A stretch of 64,000 bases of DNA from assembly GCA_028283655.1 (NCBI GenBank), contig JAPWKE010000003.1, positions 1,736,001-1,800,000 of the forward strand. The letters are read 5' to 3'. Position 1 is the first letter of the stretch, and each line of letters begins with the position of its first letter. Source of the stretch: Acidobacteriaceae bacterium. Lineage in GTDB: Bacteria; Acidobacteriota; Terriglobia; Terriglobales; Acidobacteriaceae. This document shows, one piece after another, positions 42,843-52,544 of this stretch. Both the position numbers and the translations under genes were made by a program. A model generated the notes under the pieces. The model made no database searches, was not told the DNA's origin, and saw nothing but the letters and a program-made list of their open reading frames with translations.

Positions 42843-44342
42843 TCAGTTCGATCCGAAGAGTTCACCGAGATGGGACTCTGCGGAGCCAAGAGCGCGTGCC
42901 AGGGCCATCTTCGCCACATTCAGCGAGAACATGCTGGCAACGTAGTTATCGTTTGCGGCTTCTTGCGCTTGTTGGGCTTGGAGAACTTCGAGATAGTTGG
43001 TAACGCCATTCTTGAAGCGATCTTCCGACTGTTCGAGCGCTTTGTTGGCGAGCTTGCGGTTGTCTAACGCGACCTTGACCGCTGAAGTTGACGCATGCAC
43101 ATCGAGTCGAGCTGTCCGAATGTCATAGTCCACACGCCCCTGAAGGTCGAGGTATTCGGCACGCCGTTGTATGAGGTTGGCTTCCGCTTCATGGACATCT
43201 GACCGGATGCGTCCGCTGGTGAAGATCGACACACTGATGCTGCCTTGCACGGAGTAGACCTGGTTGTAGTTCGCCGGATTTTGACCCCCGCCGCCGTAGG
43301 TGCCAGCGAAGGAGATCTCGGGAAGGCGCTCGGCATGAGCCGACCGGACGCCAAACTCTGCGGCCGAAACCTCTTGCTTCAGGCTCGCAAGATCGGAACG
43401 CGATTGCGTGGTGGTCGAAGACGCCGGCTCTGGAGTCGTAGATACGGTCGCATCATAAAGTCCGCTTGGCTTCCACTGCTGCTCCAAGGGAATGCCAGCC
43501 ACACGATCTAGTGTGAGCTTGTCTTTTTCCAAGTCATTGGTCGCGTTTACGACGCGCTGCTTTGCTGTACTGAGTTCGACCCGTGCCTTCAACGCATCAA
43601 TCTCCGGCGACACCTCGGACTTGAACTGATCCTCAACCTGCCGGTTGAGTTCTGCGGCAGCGGTCTCCGCAGTTTGTGCTGCGACCAAACGGGCCTGACT
43701 GGCGACGACTTGGAAATAAGCGGCGCCAACAGCGAAGGCGACCACGTCGCGCGCATCCGTCGTGCTCAGGAGTGAAGCTTGCTCAAGCTTCTTTTGCTGT
43801 TTGTATTTATCGAGCAGGCGGAAGTTGACGACGGGAGACTCTGCTTGAATCCGCGCCTCGGAGTATCCGAAGGCACCGCTGGTTGGCGGGAGGACAATGC
43901 CTGCGCTCTTCGGCAGCTTGATACCGATCTGCTGGAAGCTCAACTGCTCAAAGTCTTGCTCTGCGCGGGCGGAGATTTGAGGGAGCAATGCGGCCAGTGC
44001 GTGCTCACGCTGTGCGCGTGTGCGTGCATCGGTCTGTTGATCGTCGATGAGCCCCAGATTGTATTTCTCTCCCCGCGCAATCGCATCGGCCAAGCTCAGT
44101 GTGAGCACTCCATTCACGACCTTGCCGTCGCTGGCGCTCCCTAGATAAGGGTTCAGCGATTGCGTTGCGCGCGCACTCGGATTCGTCGAGTCCGTGGCGG
44201 GATTGATCGGACGAGGCGTGTTGATGGAGCCAAAAGATGGTGAAGCTCCCTGCTGGTTCGCCACCTGGGCAGAAGCCACAGGCGGCCCCGCGATGATTAC
44301 CTGCATGGCGAGGACGGCAAGCCCTGCTACGTGTCTTTTCAT
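42843..44342 (-). CDS. TolC-family outer-membrane efflux protein
   Basis: About 499 residues with a signal peptide (MKRHVAGLAVLAMQVIIAGP). Two long OEP repeats are visible: LSLADAIARGEKYNLGLIDD starting the first, and SRSDLASLKQEVSAAEFGVR starting the second. The ending YLEVLQAQQAQEAANDNYVA is typical. It forms the trimeric exit duct of the tripartite pump. First gene of the three-gene minus-strand operon. A GTG nine bases upstream is a possible alternative start. Confidence 0.92.
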   Translation of the reverse strand: MKRHVAGLAVLAMQVIIAGPPVASAQVANQQGASPSFGSINTPRPINPATDSTNPSARATQSLNPYLGSASDGKVVNGVLTLSLADAIARGEKYNLGLIDDQQTDARTRAQREHALAALLPQISARAEQDFEQLSFQQIGIKLPKSAGIVLPPTSGAFGYSEARIQAESPVVNFRLLDKYKQQKKLEQASLLSTTDARDVVAFAVGAAYFQVVASQARLVAAQTAETAAAELNRQVEDQFKSEVSPEIDALKARVELSTAKQRVVNATNDLEKDKLTLDRVAGIPLEQQWKPSGLYDATVSTTPEPASSTTTQSRSDLASLKQEVSAAEFGVRSAHAERLPEISFAGTYGGGGQNPANYNQVYSVQGSISVSIFTSGRIRSDVHEAEANLIQRRAEYLDLQGRVDYDIRTARLDVHASTSAVKVALDNRKLANKALEQSEDRFKNGVTNYLEVLQAQQAQEAANDNYVASMFSLNVAKMALARALGSAESHLGELFGSN

Positions 44343-44360
44343 TCTTTCCACACCTTTCCG

Positions 44361-44385
44361 GTGGTCAGACGGTTACTTCGACCAC
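44361..44385. promoter_or_regulatory. Inverted repeat upstream of the efflux operon
   Basis: GTGGTC (44361-44366) and GACCAC (44380-44385) separated by 13 bp, 19 bp before the TolC-family start. Candidate operator for a local regulator. The rest of 44386-44717 shows no gene and carries degenerate sequence resembling 34640-34700. Confidence 0.45.
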
Positions 44386-44717
44386 TCGGCAGTGAGGGAA
44401 GCCAGTTGCTTTGCTCCCGGCTCCCTCGCTGCCACGACCTGCATCGATCCGAACTCAGAGGTCAATGCGCTACACTGCCTCCTCACTGGTCCAAAACATC
44501 AGGCAAGCCAATTGCTCTACACGCGACTCAACGATGCAATGATTGGCCATCTGCGGCAATTTGCAGTGTTCATGCTGATCTGTGTCTGACAGTGTCCTCT
44601 CGAAGACCCGAGCTAAAGGACTTAATAAAACATGGGTTTACCAAGCTTGGACATATGGCGTGTGCTACAGGTGCGTCTTCAGTTGCGCACTTGTAGCCTC
44701 TCGCTTAAGGCCCGAAC

Positions 44718-45581
44718 CTACTTTGGGGAGAGCATGGCATTGGCCACCGCTCCCGGGTCGTCAATCTGTGGCCAGTGTCCCGTGGGTAGTGTCACGAGAG
44801 ACGCATGCGGCAGCTTGGACTGGAGATCCTGTGCCACTCCAATATTGAGGTAAGGGTCCAACTCCCCCCAGATAAGGTGGAAAGGAATGTCCAATTTCTG
44901 CACGGCTGCCAAGCGTTCGTCGTTTCGTTTCACCTCTGGGAAAGCAGACGCTGTCATGGTCGCAAAGGCAGGACCCGCGCTTTGCTCTTGCATAAAGTTC
45001 TCCGCGACGATTGGCATCAGGAACTCGTCAAAATGCTTTGCCAGAGCGATAGGCATATGCGCTTTGAACTGTTTACCTTGAAAGTCGAGTAGCCATCCCA
45101 TTTGGCCTGGATCGGCCAAAATTGCGCTAGAGAGTCCAGATAGGCTTCCGGTCGCGAACAGTTCTATGAGTTCGGGTAGCTTTAGGGTGGGTGTACTTCC
45201 ATAGAAGCAGTTGAGCAGGTAGACCTCAGCGGTCCTGCCAGGGTTTTTCAGGGCAAAGTTGATTGCGACGGAACCTCCGGCATCGTGACCTACGGGAATG
45301 ATTTTGTCCAAGCCGAGACCATCTGCTACCGCTTTCACATCCGTCAACTGCTGGTCAAAGCTGTACTCCATCGTCTGGGTTTTGTCTGAGCCACCAAATC
45401 CCAAGAAGTCGAAGGTTATAACCCTCTTGCCGGCTTCGGCCATGAGCGGAGCCCACTCATCAAATATCTGGAGGTTGTCCGGGAATCCATGAAGGCCAAC
45501 ATACGCGTCGCCTTGGCCGCCGTAGTCTCTGACCCGGAGCATTCCATGCCCCTGGGGGATGCGTTGTTCTTGGTATTTCAT
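44718..45581 (-). CDS. Alpha/beta hydrolase, haloalkane dehalogenase/epoxide hydrolase-like (copy 2)
   Basis: 287 residues. HGFPDN, Asp-nucleophile elbow VGHDAGGSVAINFAL and His in LPTGHWPQIDDP are all conserved, so it should be active. By eye about four of five residues match the gene at 34711-35586, and the two share flanking sequence on both sides, so they arose by segmental duplication. The C-terminus is four residues shorter. It now reads downstream of a broken NmrA copy and an operator-bearing promoter. Confidence 0.86.
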   Translation of the reverse strand: MKYQEQRIPQGHGMLRVRDYGGQGDAYVGLHGFPDNLQIFDEWAPLMAEAGKRVITFDFLGFGGSDKTQTMEYSFDQQLTDVKAVADGLGLDKIIPVGHDAGGSVAINFALKNPGRTAEVYLLNCFYGSTPTLKLPELIELFATGSLSGLSSAILADPGQMGWLLDFQGKQFKAHMPIALAKHFDEFLMPIVAENFMQEQSAGPAFATMTASAFPEVKRNDERLAAVQKLDIPFHLIWGELDPYLNIGVAQDLQSKLPHASLVTLPTGHWPQIDDPGAVANAMLSPK

Positions 45582-45737
45582 GAGCTTTCCTCTTTCCTAA
45601 AGTTTTGCGCCTTACGCTGTTGTGGTTGGAGGTGACTCGGGCACCGATGCCCATATCACCGAGACCGTTTGGGTGAGAAACTGGCCGCTACGGGAGACTG
45701 CATGCGAGCAACTCATTTCGGATGTGTCTCCGGTCAC

Positions 45738-46052
45738 CGCTTCAGAGAAGCAATGTTCTGTCTGAGAAAATCTGGAAGACTGATGGGGTGTTTCCAGGTA
45801 ATGCGCTCCACGACGTTCTCCGTACCGGCAAAGATGCCATTTTGGTGGTCAACCGCAATTTCGTGGAAGTGCTGCCAGAGTGTCATCGGCTCGCTTTTCT
45901 AACGTGCCTTCGTGCTCTCCAGCCGACGTTCCGGTTGCCAACTCCTCAAGGTGGAAAGCATGAATCTGTCGATACTCCAGCGGCTGGCCAAGCACCTTAC
46001 CAATCTCTGCCGTGATCTCGGCAAATGTATATTCCTTCTCTCCATAAAGCGG
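45738..46052 (-). pseudogene. C-terminal fragment of NmrA-family gene (duplicate)
   Basis: The DNA aligns with 35739-36056: minus-strand peptide PLYGEKEYTFAEITAEIGKV, then LGQPLEYRQIHAFHLEEL. A CT deletion at GACACTCTGG shifts the frame before the conserved end. Homology stops at AGCGGAT near 46052, where it joins an unrelated promoter-like sequence. Roughly two thirds of the gene is missing. Confidence 0.8.
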
Positions 46053-46061
46053 ATCAGACTC

Positions 46062-46105
46062 TAAACGACTCGTTTATTTTGTCCGGTCGGACAATTTTGC
46101 AAGGT
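46062..46105 (-). promoter_or_regulatory. Palindromic operator joined to the NmrA fragment
   Basis: TTGTCCGGTCGGACAA (46079-46094) is an inverted repeat with TTGTCCG/CGGACAA arms. CTAAACG before it and ATTTTGCAAG after it match the SDR control region at 39775-39830. It may now drive the second hydrolase gene. Confidence 0.6.
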
Positions 46106-46172
46106 GGATCCACCGGAATGCCGCAGGGTTACAGGTGAGTGCCGCAGAACCACAGAAATGTCATTTGCACTC

Positions 46173-46913
46173 TCATGCGATATTGAGCCGTATGTGTCGA
46201 GAAGTCTGCTGCGGGCGTGTACTTTGGTGCCCATCCTCATCATTCCCGATGATCACGATCTGAATCGGCGTCCATGTATGGCCACCCCTATGCGCTTGAC
46301 TCGTCCTGTGACCGACGGTGCTTTTCTGTTGTCCGAGAATTGCCATCAATCTTTGTCGAGCTCGATAGGCGCGAGATTTCGTGGCAGCCAGGGAGAGTCC
46401 CCGTCTTTCGGCGATTTGCAATATCGGCAGTTGCTCATAAACGTAATCGCAAGCAATATTCTGCAAACTCGGAGGGAGACGCGATATTGCACGAGAGAGT
46501 TGCGCCCTTTGCTCGCCATCCAGACAGAGTTGTTCCGGATCCCACGCACTGTCCGCGAGAGGGAGGAATGAGGATTCATCATCCGTCAGATCTTCAAATG
46601 AGGTAACTGGTTTGCGTCGTGTCTGACGCAACCGTTGCAAGCTCGCATTGATGGCTATCCGGGTCAGCCATGTCGAGAACGTCGACGCACCCTGGAATGT
46701 ATGGAGCTTTCGGAACACGCAGAGCGAGACCTCTTGATATATGTCTTCGACATCTTCATTGTTGTGAACGAATGAATAAGCGGTGCGACAGACAAGTGCC
46801 GCATGTCGCTTGAGCAGTTCTCCGTATGCATCGGATTCTCCAGAGCGAGCCCTGTTAATCAACGCGTCGATGCTGCTGTGCGTACCAGCTGAAAGCTCCT
46901 CACAAGCCTGCAT
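46173..46913 (-). CDS. ECF-type RNA polymerase sigma factor
   Basis: 246 residues. Region 2 (about 30-95): LLKRHAALVCRTAYSFVHNN, EDIYQEVSLCVFRKL, TFSTWLTRIAINASLQRLR. Region 4 (about 130-190): LSRAISRLPPSLQNIACDYV, LPILQIAERRGLSLAATKSR. A C-terminal extension of about 50 residues beyond region 4 is longer than most ECF factors. No anti-sigma gene is visible on either side. It would direct polymerase to a small regulon, possibly in response to stress. Confidence 0.9.
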   Translation of the reverse strand: MQACEELSAGTHSSIDALINRARSGESDAYGELLKRHAALVCRTAYSFVHNNEDVEDIYQEVSLCVFRKLHTFQGASTFSTWLTRIAINASLQRLRQTRRKPVTSFEDLTDDESSFLPLADSAWDPEQLCLDGEQRAQLSRAISRLPPSLQNIACDYVYEQLPILQIAERRGLSLAATKSRAYRARQRLMAILGQQKSTVGHRTSQAHRGGHTWTPIQIVIIGNDEDGHQSTRPQQTSRHIRLNIA

Positions 46914-47770
46914 GAAGTGTTCTCCGAGTGTCTTGTATCGCTTACCCCTGAATCGTAGAGAGAAAACGTTCGGCCTTCTTTGCTGAATGTAGCGGCCTTT
47001 GGAAAATGCAGGATCATCTCAATGGAGGTCTGGTTCTGGAACGATCAGATGTATATGAGGGAGCCAATTCAGGATCATCATTAGGGCAGGCGATGAGGTT
47101 ATGGCGTCCCCCATCTCCGAGCGCCCGGAAGGGAACCCACGGCTGATCGATTTATCGCTGCTCTGGTGACGACGAGCGCCTCTGTAGCTAACAAGAGTTA
47201 GCGATCCTCATCTAGGACATCCTTGATGTCAGATCACACCATCCTGATAAGACTCCTGTATATACATGGCCGCCATCTATATACAGGCGGTCGTCGAAGC
47301 AACAGTGCAACGCGCTCGCCCGTATTGATAACCGCACTTGCTGCCGTCCTAGCGTTCATTCCGCTCACATCTTCGGTTTGTGCCGATCGATGGCACAGAC
47401 ACTCATTGGTGCGACTCTAACCGCACGCTTCTCTTTCTTCCTGCGCTCTATGTAGTTGGTAACGTGTGCAATCGCCCAAGACTACTGAGGTGCAGGACAC
47501 CGAACTGACCAACAGCGCTCTAAGAGATGGCCAACTCACTCTGTGACTCGGCCATCTCTTCTCTGTTGCTTCTAGATTCTGCGTATGCCGTGTACGACAC
47601 AGCTCTTGAACCAACTGAAAGCTCCGTCGCGAGAGAAGCATTTCCGCATAGGCACCCCTGGAGATCGTTCCTATGGACACCCCATGCCACCCAACACTCA
47701 ATGAACCAAGGATCGAATCGCGACGAATGTATTGGAATTTACTGAAATGAATGTCCGCAAGACAAGAACG
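46914..47770. other. Gene-poor stretch with relics
   Basis: No intact gene. It contains an inverted repeat CCTGTATATA-N13-TATATACAGG (47255-47287) and a short relic of an RND efflux pump just after it (47290-47375). The remainder shows stop-rich frames. Confidence 0.5.
47290..47375 (+). pseudogene. Relic of an RND efflux permease C-terminus
   Basis: The plus frame reads ATRSPVLITALAAVLAFIPL, then TSSV. This closely resembles the transmembrane-11 segment of CzcA/AcrB-type pumps (R-S-R-P-V-L-I-T-A-L-A-A-V-L-A-F-I-P-L). Flanks lose all similarity. Only about 28 codons survive, so identity is tentative. Confidence 0.5.
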
Positions 47771-48325
47771 CTAGATGCCAAACTGCCGAAGATGATAGTC
47801 AATGTGGATCTGAAGCAGTTTGCCCCATTCCCATAACGACATCTTGCCAAAGGTGCAGTGCGGACCCCACTGATCGGCTGCCCTCCTACTCCACGCTGAT
47901 TCGATGATCTCCACGAGTCGGTCTCGCTCCACAAAGAAGTCGAAATGCTCTTCGTGCGCAATCCGAAACCCTGCAGGCAGTCGGAGTCCTTGTGGCTGCT
48001 CTGGAAACCAATCAACCAAGATCCATCGGAACACTGTGCGAGAGGCGAGGTAGCTCTCGTCTGGAAGCGTGTAGAAACCGTTCGGATGACCACACGCGAG
48101 ATTGAGATGATGCAAGCCCTGGTCTACAGTCATGGTCCCCCAGACTGTTAGGGTGGCGGGACTCAGCATCGCGATACGAGATTTGTATTCGTTGAGTTTG
48201 GCGTCGGTGAAAAACGCCATCCCGTTGACTTGCGGCTTGCGGAGTGCGCGGGGAACATAACGAACCATCGCTCCGCCGGTTCTCCAAAAGTCCACGGTTA
48301 GTAAGGCTGAAAGTAGGTTGGCCAT
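47771..48325 (-). CDS. DUF1569 (DinB-like) protein
   Basis: 184 residues from the ATG at 48325, with GAGAGG six bases upstream. Segment AMLSPATLTVWGTMTVDQGL, then HHLNLACGHPNGF, matches the DUF1569 opening helix with its metal-type His. Later HEEHFDFFVERDRLVEIIES and FGKMSLWEWGKLLQIHIDYH, then LRQFGI, with the terminal His cluster, follow. DinB-like four-helix proteins often bind divalent metal and act as thiol-dependent transferases; the role here is unknown. Confidence 0.78.
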   Translation of the reverse strand: MANLLSALLTVDFWRTGGAMVRYVPRALRKPQVNGMAFFTDAKLNEYKSRIAMLSPATLTVWGTMTVDQGLHHLNLACGHPNGFYTLPDESYLASRTVFRWILVDWFPEQPQGLRLPAGFRIAHEEHFDFFVERDRLVEIIESAWSRRAADQWGPHCTFGKMSLWEWGKLLQIHIDYHLRQFGI

Positions 48326-48830
48326 GCTCACCTCTCTCGACGATCGAATAATGTACCGATTCCGCCGATTTCATAGAACAAATGTGATGGCCTCAGTAAC
48401 GCGCGGTGGAACCCCGGGGGCCGACAAATGTCATGCCTGAGGCTACTGAGAACGATTTCCGTGTGTTTCATTGTCTTTCCCGCGATCCGCTATGCACTCT
48501 GCGAAGATTGCCCGCTTCTTATTTGGAGTACGTTAGGGCGCTTAATGCTGCATGCAAATTGCCTCGTTCGCATCCTACGAATTTCAGTAATCGAATCGTC
48601 AGAGACCAGGCGAGCCATGCGGTCCAACTGATCCATCCGCCATGCATAGGCTCTTGTCTTGCCGGACCGGAAGTAGCGCCGCTGAGGATCATCCCGTTTT
48701 CAGAGTCCCGAGAGAAACAGGACTCAGTCTTGCCAAATTCGGGCGGATTGTGGATCTTTGTACCGGATTGGGGAACCCCTGTACGCTAGACATGTAAGTC
48801 GATGCTTCAGGTGTGGAGCAGAAAGGACCC
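48326..48830. other. Intergenic region between divergent DUF1569 and TetR genes
   Basis: About 500 bp with no convincing gene. Near its right end TTGGGG (48768-48773) and GTACGCTAGACAT (48781-48793) look like a promoter for the TetR gene. Confidence 0.4.
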
Positions 48831-49421
48831 ATGAGGCGATCAAAGGCAGACAAGGCCGTTACGCACTCGAAGATTGTCGCCGTCGCGGCGAAGCGATTCC
48901 GTGAGAGGGGACTCAACGGAATTGGCGTGGCGGACGTGATGAAGGAAGCTGGAACGAGTGTCGGGGGGTTCTATAAGCATTTCGGATCACGTGACGAACT
49001 GGTGATTGAGGCTCTTGCCGAGGCATTCAAAGACCTCGACACGCTAGAGCGTTCCGCTGAGGAGCTGTCTGCTTACCTGTTGAAGTTCATATCTGAGGAG
49101 CACCGCGACACCCCCATGACAGGCTGCGCGATCACAGCCTTCGCGGGTGAAATCGGACACGCAAGTACGGGTATCCGTACGGTCTACACGCAAAGGGTCA
49201 AGCAGACACTCAGCTACTACAGAGACCACCTCAAGGGCGACGAAGAAGCGAGGCGTTCAAGAGCTATTCTGTTGCTGAGTGCGGGTGTCGGTGGGCTTTC
49301 GCTTTCCCGAGCCGTCAACGATAAAGCTCTATCGAAGGAAATACTCGCGGTACTGAGGCAAGAGCTTACGGCTCTCGCGGACCGACCTGTACGTAAGAGG
49401 ACCGAAAGCAAAGCAGAATAG
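48831..49421 (+). CDS. TetR/AcrR family regulator
   Basis: 196 residues from ATG 48831 (AGAAAGGA directly before it); an in-frame GTG at 48813 is the alternative. HTH: THSKIVAVAAKRFRERGLNG, IGVADVMKEAGTSVGGFYKH. The C-terminal domain has GCAITAFAGEIGHASTGIRT, characteristic of the TetR_C_33/YxaF-like group that controls oxidoreductase or drug genes. No neighbour faces it closely, so its target is unclear. Confidence 0.88.
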   Translation: MRRSKADKAVTHSKIVAVAAKRFRERGLNGIGVADVMKEAGTSVGGFYKHFGSRDELVIEALAEAFKDLDTLERSAEELSAYLLKFISEEHRDTPMTGCAITAFAGEIGHASTGIRTVYTQRVKQTLSYYRDHLKGDEEARRSRAILLLSAGVGGLSLSRAVNDKALSKEILAVLRQELTALADRPVRKRTESKAE

Positions 49422-49933
49422 CCGCCCTCACTTTAGCTTCCTCATTCTTCTTGCGGAACAATTTCAACGAGCACAGCCACGAGGATTCAACTGAAACGAT
49501 GCAAGTTTATCGCCTGCTCGATCTGTGCGTCCCCAAGGCATAGGGCCTAATATCGTCTTCCCGTCAAAGCCCGGAGAAGAAAGCTGACCGGGAAAGCGGT
49601 GTCCATTCACCCGCCACAGGCCGCTCCTCGCTGATAAAGACTTTGATGTCATAGTGGTGCGAAGCGTCAACTATCGCTCTGCACAGGCTAATCCGGCAAC
49701 AGTGATGTTGATCTCGTTTGGCATACGATGCGAGGTGCAGCACACCCAAAAACGAGCGCTTCTGAAAGGAAATGGCGAGGCGAAAGCGATAGGATTGTTT
49801 GGGATAAGGCATCATCTTCGACTCTGGTAGGGGTTCACCAGGAGTGCAGGGATCGCAGCAACACTATTTGCGGAGCTGCATGTATCCGATGCGGACCACA
49901 TATCTGTAAGAACTGCACGTGGGAGTGCAAGCA
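49422..49933. other. Intergenic region, no gene recognised
   Basis: About 500 bp. Open frames on the minus strand (around 49464-49815) have no recognisable domain and poor coding character. Possibly decayed DNA. Confidence 0.4.
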
Positions 49934-50584
49934 ATGCGAGAATCAATGAATCTACCGCAATCCGTATATATTCCTGACAGTAAGCTTGCGGAAAACATTA
50001 CCTCGTTCATCCGTGATAACGAGACAGAACTTTTGTTCAACCATTCGAGCAGGGTGTATCATTTCGCCGCCCTGGCAGGCCTGAAGCGAAACCTGAATTT
50101 TGACCGGGAGCTTCTATACGCGGGTGCAATGTTCCATGATCTTGGCCTAATGCCGAAGTTCAGCAGTGAATTCGAACGGTTCGAAGTCGATGGAGCCAAC
50201 GCCGCTCGAAGTTTTCTTGAACAATACGGTATTGATTCGATCGATATCGAGCATGTGTGGACAGGTATTGCACTTCACACGACTCCCGGTATCCCGCAGC
50301 ATATGCACCCTGTCATCGCTCTGGTCACTGCAGGAGTCGAGATGGATGTACTCGGTCTTACCCACGCGCAATATAGCGATGAAGAGCGTGAGGCAGTGGT
50401 CAAGATGTTCCCGAGATCCGCCGATTTCAAAGAAGATATCATCCAAGCGTTCTATGACGACATCAAGACCAAGCCCGAGACCACATTTGGGAATGTGAAG
50501 GCGGACGTGCTTGCGGACAAAAGCGTCAGCTACAAGCGTGGAAATTTCTGCGCGGTGATTCGGAACTCCGCTTGGCGCAGCTAG
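49934..50584 (+). CDS. HD-domain phosphohydrolase-like protein
   Basis: 216 residues from ATG 49934, with GGGAG 8 bp upstream. The HD metal-binding pattern is visible: NHSSRVYHFAALAGLKRNLN (first His), AGAMFHDLGLMPKF (His-Asp pair), IALHTTPGIP (third His) and a later ALVTAGVEMDVLGL (Asp). The arrangement resembles the cyanamide-hydratase/HD family of bacteria and fungi. Substrate not predictable. Monocistronic. Confidence 0.85.
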   Translation: MRESMNLPQSVYIPDSKLAENITSFIRDNETELLFNHSSRVYHFAALAGLKRNLNFDRELLYAGAMFHDLGLMPKFSSEFERFEVDGANAARSFLEQYGIDSIDIEHVWTGIALHTTPGIPQHMHPVIALVTAGVEMDVLGLTHAQYSDEEREAVVKMFPRSADFKEDIIQAFYDDIKTKPETTFGNVKADVLADKSVSYKRGNFCAVIRNSAWRS

Positions 50585-50805
50585 GACGCACGATGCCATC
50601 CAGATCAATCGTTACAGGAGACCGTTTAGGGCTCCGCAGTTACAGCCACCAGGCCGCGGTAGGCCTCAGCTCTGTGTCGGTGGCCGTCATCTTCGAGATC
50701 AGATGCTTTTTCGTCCCAAATGGCTACGATTGACGGTTTTCGATATCCGTCACCTCGCAGAATCGGACAGCAGGGGTGAGATGCTGCCAACCCCTGCCGC
50801 GCAAA

Positions 50806-52272
50806 CTACAAGTGTTCGGTAGTCGGAGATTTGGTTCCCTTAAGTAGCTCAATCGCATGCCGCACACCGGCACCGTATTCGGGGTGGGCTTTCTCGCAGT
50901 TGCCAATGTGACGTTGTTGCACTTCTGGCCGGGCTCCGAAGAGCGCGCGGGCTGTGTTTGCGAATAATCTTTCACGTTCTTCACTACTAAACATGAGGAA
51001 TAACGCTCTTGGCTGAGAGTAGTAATCGTCGTCATCATCACGAAAGTTCCAATGATCCGCCGCGCCCAAGCCTTGAAGCGAGGGCTCTCGGAAATCGAGC
51101 TGTTCAAGCCATTCACCCTTGCTATTCGGCTCGTAACTGGTCGCAGCGCCCACATTTCCATCGACTCGTGTCTTGCCATCACGGTGATAGCTGTGAAACG
51201 GACATTTTGGCGCGTTCACGGGAATTTGGCTGTAGTTGACCCCTAGCCGGTATCGCTGGGTGTCGCCATATGAGAACAGCCTGCCCTGCAGCATCTTGTC
51301 CGGCGAAAAGCCGATGCCCGGTACAACGTTGGCTGGTGAGAATGCGGCCTGTTCCACGTCAGCGAAGAAGTTCTCAGGATTTCGGTTCAACTCCATCACC
51401 CCGACCTCAATCAATGGATAGTCTCCGTGCGGCCAGACCTTAGTCAGGTCGAAAGGATGAATCCGGTACGTCTCGGCGTCTTTTTCCGGCATGACCTGAA
51501 CGTATAACGTCCATTTCGGAAAATCACCGTCTTCGATGCTCTTGAAGAGATCACGCTGGTGGCTTTCACGATCGTTGCCAATGAGTGCAGTCGCTACTGC
51601 ATCCGTGATGTTCTGAATCCCTTGCTGCGTCTTCAACGTGAACTTCACCCAATGCCGTTCGTTCTGCTCGTTGATAAAGCTGAATGTATGACTGCCAAAA
51701 CCATGCATATGCCGAAACGATTTTGGGATACCGCGATCGCTCATAACGATGGTGACCTGATGTAGTGCTTCAGGGAGGAGGCTCCAGAAGTCCCAATTAT
51801 TGTCTGCGCTACGCATCCCGGTTTTCGGGTCGCGCTTGATTGCGTGGTTCAAGTCTGGAAACTTCAGCGGATCGCGCAGAAAAAAAACCGGTGTATTATT
51901 ACCAACCAGATCCCAGTTGCCCTCGTCTGTGTAGAACTTCATCGCAAAACCACGGATATCGCGCTCGGCATCAGCAGCGCCTCGCTCTCCTGCCACAGTA
52001 GAGAAACGAACAAACATTGGCGTTTGTTTGCCAATTTCAGAAAAAATCTTTGCGCGTGTGTATTGGGTAATGTCGTGTGTCACGGTAAAAGTGCCGAACG
52101 CTCCCGCACCCTTCGCGTGCATCCGTCTTTCAGGAATAACCTCCCTGTCAAAATGAGCGAGCATTTCCAAAAACCAGATGTCCTGGAGTAACGCTGGACC
52201 GCGGGGTCCTGCCGTTTGGATGTTTTGGTTATCCACTACTGGCGCGCCGAATGCTGTAGTCAGTTTGTTCAC
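50806..52272 (-). CDS. katA: Monofunctional heme catalase, small-subunit clade
   Basis: 488 residues from a GTG at 52272 with AAGGAAAT upstream; a longer in-frame extension looks non-coding. Catalytic His in [13 protein letters not shown], distal Asn in [15 protein letters not shown], and proximal heme Tyr in [16 protein letters not shown]. The N-terminal [20 protein letters not shown] is characteristic of clade 3 catalases. It breaks hydrogen peroxide into water and oxygen in the cytoplasm. No OxyR site was recognised. Confidence 0.96.
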   Translation of the reverse strand: MNKLTTAFGAPVVDNQNIQTAGPRGPALLQDIWFLEMLAHFDREVIPERRMHAKGAGAFGTFTVTHDITQYTRAKIFSEIGKQTPMFVRFSTVAGERGAADAERDIRGFAMKFYTDEGNWDLVGNNTPVFFLRDPLKFPDLNHAIKRDPKTGMRSADNNWDFWSLLPEALHQVTIVMSDRGIPKSFRHMHGFGSHTFSFINEQNERHWVKFTLKTQQGIQNITDAVATALIGNDRESHQRDLFKSIEDGDFPKWTLYVQVMPEKDAETYRIHPFDLTKVWPHGDYPLIEVGVMELNRNPENFFADVEQAAFSPANVVPGIGFSPDKMLQGRLFSYGDTQRYRLGVNYSQIPVNAPKCPFHSYHRDGKTRVDGNVGAATSYEPNSKGEWLEQLDFREPSLQGLGAADHWNFRDDDDDYYSQPRALFLMFSSEERERLFANTARALFGARPEVQQRHIGNCEKAHPEYGAGVRHAIELLKGTKSPTTEHL

Positions 52273-52544
52273 GTGAGAGATTTCCTTGGCTGGTTTTGGT
52301 TGACAGTACAAAATGCAGCGCCCATAGCTCTTGCCGAAACATTGCAATCTTGCGTCAAACCGTCATCGCAAACTTGGGGTGCTTCCGCAGGGATCGCACG
52401 AAGCACGCGATGCCACAGGTCAGTAGTGGTAACAGCTACTGACTTGTGGCCACATGGCATCGATTGCCAGAGGAGTGCGAAAGGCCGAGACTCAACCCCA
52501 TTCCGATTCGAATGGGCTGGCCGCTCGGCCCTCAGGCAGTCTAA

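Noticed and set aside
49464-49815. Minus-strand open frames as a small gene pair
   Set aside because: No ribosome site, no domain and frame switching; treated as non-coding.
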